A stretch of 52,787 nucleotides of DNA from Bacteroidota bacterium. GTDB taxonomy: Bacteria > Bacteroidota > Bacteroidia > Chitinophagales > Chitinophagaceae. Shown here piece after piece: positions 50,754 to 52,787 of the stretch. The first letter of the stretch is position 1. The number at the start of each line of letters is the position of its first letter. The stretch covers positions 1 through 52,787 of the forward strand of contig CANJRV010000007.1 of the NCBI GenBank assembly GCA_947476825.1, given 5' to 3'. The translations under genes were made by a program, and so were the position numbers. The notes under the pieces are model-generated. The model made no database searches. It worked only from the letters and a program-made list of their open reading frames with translations, and had not been told where the DNA came from.

Positions 50754-52787
50754 CTACTTAAATGCCTTTGCACCTTCATAAGAAGCATGTAAATTATTTT
50801 TTAGTAATTGATTATTTGGATTAATTTTCAATCCTTTTTCACCAGCCTCTATCGCCTTATCCCATTCAGACAACATATTATGTGCAGCGCAAATATTATT
50901 ATAGGCCGCATCACTAGGTCCTTTTTGAAGTATTTTCTCTGCCACATCAATACACTGTCTATATTGCTTCATATTAAAATACGCCAAACTTAAACTTAAA
51001 TAATTATCTATAGATGGGGTTTGTTGTATTGCATAAAGCAGTCTAGTTATCTTATCCTTTCTATCAAAAGCATCAGCTAAGTTATTTTTTGCTAATTGAT
51101 TTTTAGGATCTATTTGTGTAGCTTTTTGACCAACAATGATTGCTGCATCATAATTACCAAGCATATTATTTGCAGAACAAATATTGTTATAAGCCTCCGG
51201 ATAATTAGGTTTAATTTGAATGGCTTTTTCGCAAGCTGAAATGCACTTTTCAAATTCGTTCTGATTATAATAGATTAAGCTTAAATCTAAATATTTTTCT
51301 GCGGTAGGCGCTTTCATGATCTCATCTTCTTTTATATCCGTCTCGCTTTTTCTTAATCTACTAGCTTCCAAAAATTTAGTTGCTTCTGGATCACCTGGCA
51401 CAATTTCCAATGTCTTTTGTGCAAGTTCTTCCAACTTATCCCATTGTTTTGTATTTTGATAAATTGAACACAATAAACTTCTAGAGTAAATATATCCAGG
51501 CATTATTTCCAAACTTCTTTTTAATAAATTAATGGCTTCAGCGGTGTGTGAGCGACTATTCAGGAATTTAGCATAATGATAATATGGCGTTGGGAAGGTA
51601 GGCCCAATTTCAATAGACTTTTTAAAGTAAAATTCAGCATTCACATCATCGTGCAAAAATGCTTTAACAACACCCATATTCGTGTTAATTGCCCAATACT
51701 GAGACCTCATGTTGTAGGACATTGTAAAATACTTTTCCGCCTCCTTGTAGTTATTTGCTCTCAAAAAAGTAAGTCCATAATTCATTAATCCTCTAGAATT
51801 TTTAGGGCTTTTTATAGTAACATCTTGCCACAAAGTAGATTCAGATTTCCATATTAGATTTCGTTGTGTAGTACCATAGGCATATCCACATAAAATGACG
51901 AGAATCAATACAAAAACCGAACGCTCATACTGTTTAATTTCTGCAATATTTTTCGTCAGATTTTCAAACAGAATACAAAGAGCCCAACACACGCTAATGA
52001 CCACCCCCACATAAGGATAGAAAATACGATGATCATTTAATACTTCCGAAAGTGGAATAATACTAGAAGTCGGAATTAGTGCAATAAAAAACCAGAGTAT
52101 CCCAAAAGAGACTGGCCTCCATTTAGCTATTTTGGAGGTTTTGAAAGCAATAAAAACCATAGCAAATACAAATGCGCTCCCTACCAAAAGTCTAATATCC
52201 CAAGGGCTTTCCAAGAGAGTCCAATCCGTATCAGCACTTAGTTCGAGAGGCAAAAATAAAGTAATAAAATAATGAAGAATAACAAAGGGTTGTGTCATCA
52301 GGTATTGCCATCTTGAAATATCTCCTACATAAAAAGTGTCTGGCTTCATTTTCTCTGTGATGGCATAAATGATAACACAAAAAATAAACGCAGGTATAAT
52401 TGACTTAAGAATGGGCAATATTAATTGTTTATTTTCCTTTTTAAATAAGTCTGGAATACTCAGTTGATATTCAAATAATAGAACATAAAAGAAGAATAAT
52501 GGCGCAAACATTACAGAAGTAGGTTTCGCTAATCCGCCTACTGCTATGGGCAATAAATATATGTAAGTCTTTTTACAAAATGGCGAATATTGATATAATA
52601 CAAACCCAAGAATAACAAAAAAAGTAGATTGCAAATCTGAACGCGCGATGATATAATTAATCGTTTCTGCATTTGCAGGATGTAATAAATACCAAGCAAC
52701 GGCAATAGCAGCCACGTAAAAATTCCACTTGCTGGGATAGGCTAAATTAAAAATTTTTGCCATGAAGTAAAACATCAATATTCCTTG
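50754..52787 (-). CDS. TMTC-like GT-C/TPR membrane protein, second tandem copy (partial)
   Basis: The frame is open to the window end, so the track start (a TTG at 52778) is artificial and the N-terminal helices and the FDD motif lie outside. The part present is alignable without large gaps to the 48211 gene, with roughly nine of ten residues identical in the membrane half. The TPR half is a little more diverged. The two copies are in the same orientation, 182 bases apart. It has the same predicted role as its copy; subfunctionalised target specificity through the TPRs is possible. Confidence 0.85.
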   Translation of the reverse strand, partial: QGILMFYFMAKIFNLAYPSKWNFYVAAIAVAWYLLHPANAETINYIIARSDLQSTFFVILGFVLYQYSPFCKKTYIYLLPIAVGGLAKPTSVMFAPLFFFYVLLFEYQLSIPDLFKKENKQLILPILKSIIPAFIFCVIIYAITEKMKPDTFYVGDISRWQYLMTQPFVILHYFITLFLPLELSADTDWTLLESPWDIRLLVGSAFVFAMVFIAFKTSKIAKWRPVSFGILWFFIALIPTSSIIPLSEVLNDHRIFYPYVGVVISVCWALCILFENLTKNIAEIKQYERSVFVLILVILCGYAYGTTQRNLIWKSESTLWQDVTIKSPKNSRGLMNYGLTFLRANNYKEAEKYFTMSYNMRSQYWAINTNMGVVKAFLHDDVNAEFYFKKSIEIGPTFPTPYYHYAKFLNSRSHTAEAINLLKRSLEIMPGYIYSRSLLCSIYQNTKQWDKLEELAQKTLEIVPGDPEATKFLEASRLRKSETDIKEDEIMKAPTAEKYLDLSLIYYNQNEFEKCISACEKAIQIKPNYPEAYNNICSANNMLGNYDAAIIVGQKATQIDPKNQLAKNNLADAFDRKDKITRLLYAIQQTPSIDNYLSLSLAYFNMKQYRQCIDVAEKILQKGPSDAAYNNICAAHNMLSEWDKAIEAGEKGLKINPNNQLLKNNLHASYEGAKAFK

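Overview
The window is AT-rich chromosomal DNA from a member of the Bacteroidota, most likely of the Chitinophagales/Chitinophagaceae kind. The evidence is the futalosine menaquinone genes (mqnB, mqnD), a short protein made of a type IX secretion sorting-like domain, an RND efflux operon of the Bacteroidota type, families largely confined to this phylum (DUF4256, DUF6728, DUF6855), and promoters matching the Bacteroidota pattern TTTG-N19-TAnnTTTG instead of -35/-10 boxes. Few genes have a recognisable Shine-Dalgarno sequence.

Layout. 1-2.5 kb: the 3' part of an M1 metallopeptidase fused to an outer-membrane barrel-like C-terminus. 2.7-8.3 kb: an accessory, decaying zone with an AbiH phage-defence gene broken by one stop codon, a small recombinase-N-domain-like protein, an Lcl-domain secreted protein, an intact MntA/HepT toxin-antitoxin pair, a Crp-like fragment, a DUF4256 gene, a RAYT (REP-associated transposase) broken by one stop codon, and a DUF6855 gene with both a stop and a frameshift. 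8.6-14 kb: a three-gene RND efflux operon. 14.2-18.6 kb: housekeeping genes (LutA-like protein, ribH, a TPR protein, glycosylasparaginase, cutC). 19-31 kb: tRNA-Cys, nucleoside phosphorylase, folK, sppA, mqnB/mqnD, a class A beta-lactamase-like hydrolase, a PTPS/folE pterin pair, a MauE-thioredoxin fusion, an exonuclease, a polyprenol-phosphate sugar transferase and fbp. 31-40 kb: small secreted and membrane proteins, prfC, rlmB, lpxB, a DUF6728 small ORF missing from the ORF track, and tRNA-Ala. 40-46.3 kb: a GIY-YIG gene broken by a stop codon, a TPR protein, then a tightly packed six-gene operon (GT2, DUF2304, unknown, GMC oxidoreductase, SDR, methyltransferase with a one-base frameshift) that looks like a surface glycan or glycolipid modification pathway. 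46.5-52.8 kb: an S41 protease and two tandem TMTC-like GT-C/TPR membrane proteins, the second cut by the window edge.

The least explained material is non-coding. A ~90-base nested-hairpin element occurs three times (16.5, 31.0, 36.7 kb). A mosaic repeat carrying the intrinsic terminators follows both tRNA genes, and its stems differ by compensatory changes. A palindromic MITE-like element sits before prfC. REP-like palindromes lie inside and beside the RAYT. Five genes carry a single stop or a one-base shift inside an otherwise well-preserved frame, or both. This suggests ongoing loss of dispensable genes, although sequencing or assembly error must be excluded first. No CRISPR array and no obviously new multi-gene defence system was found. 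The best candidates for undescribed biology are the glycan operon with its neighbouring duplicated GT-C/TPR proteins, and the tRNA-trailing terminator repeats.
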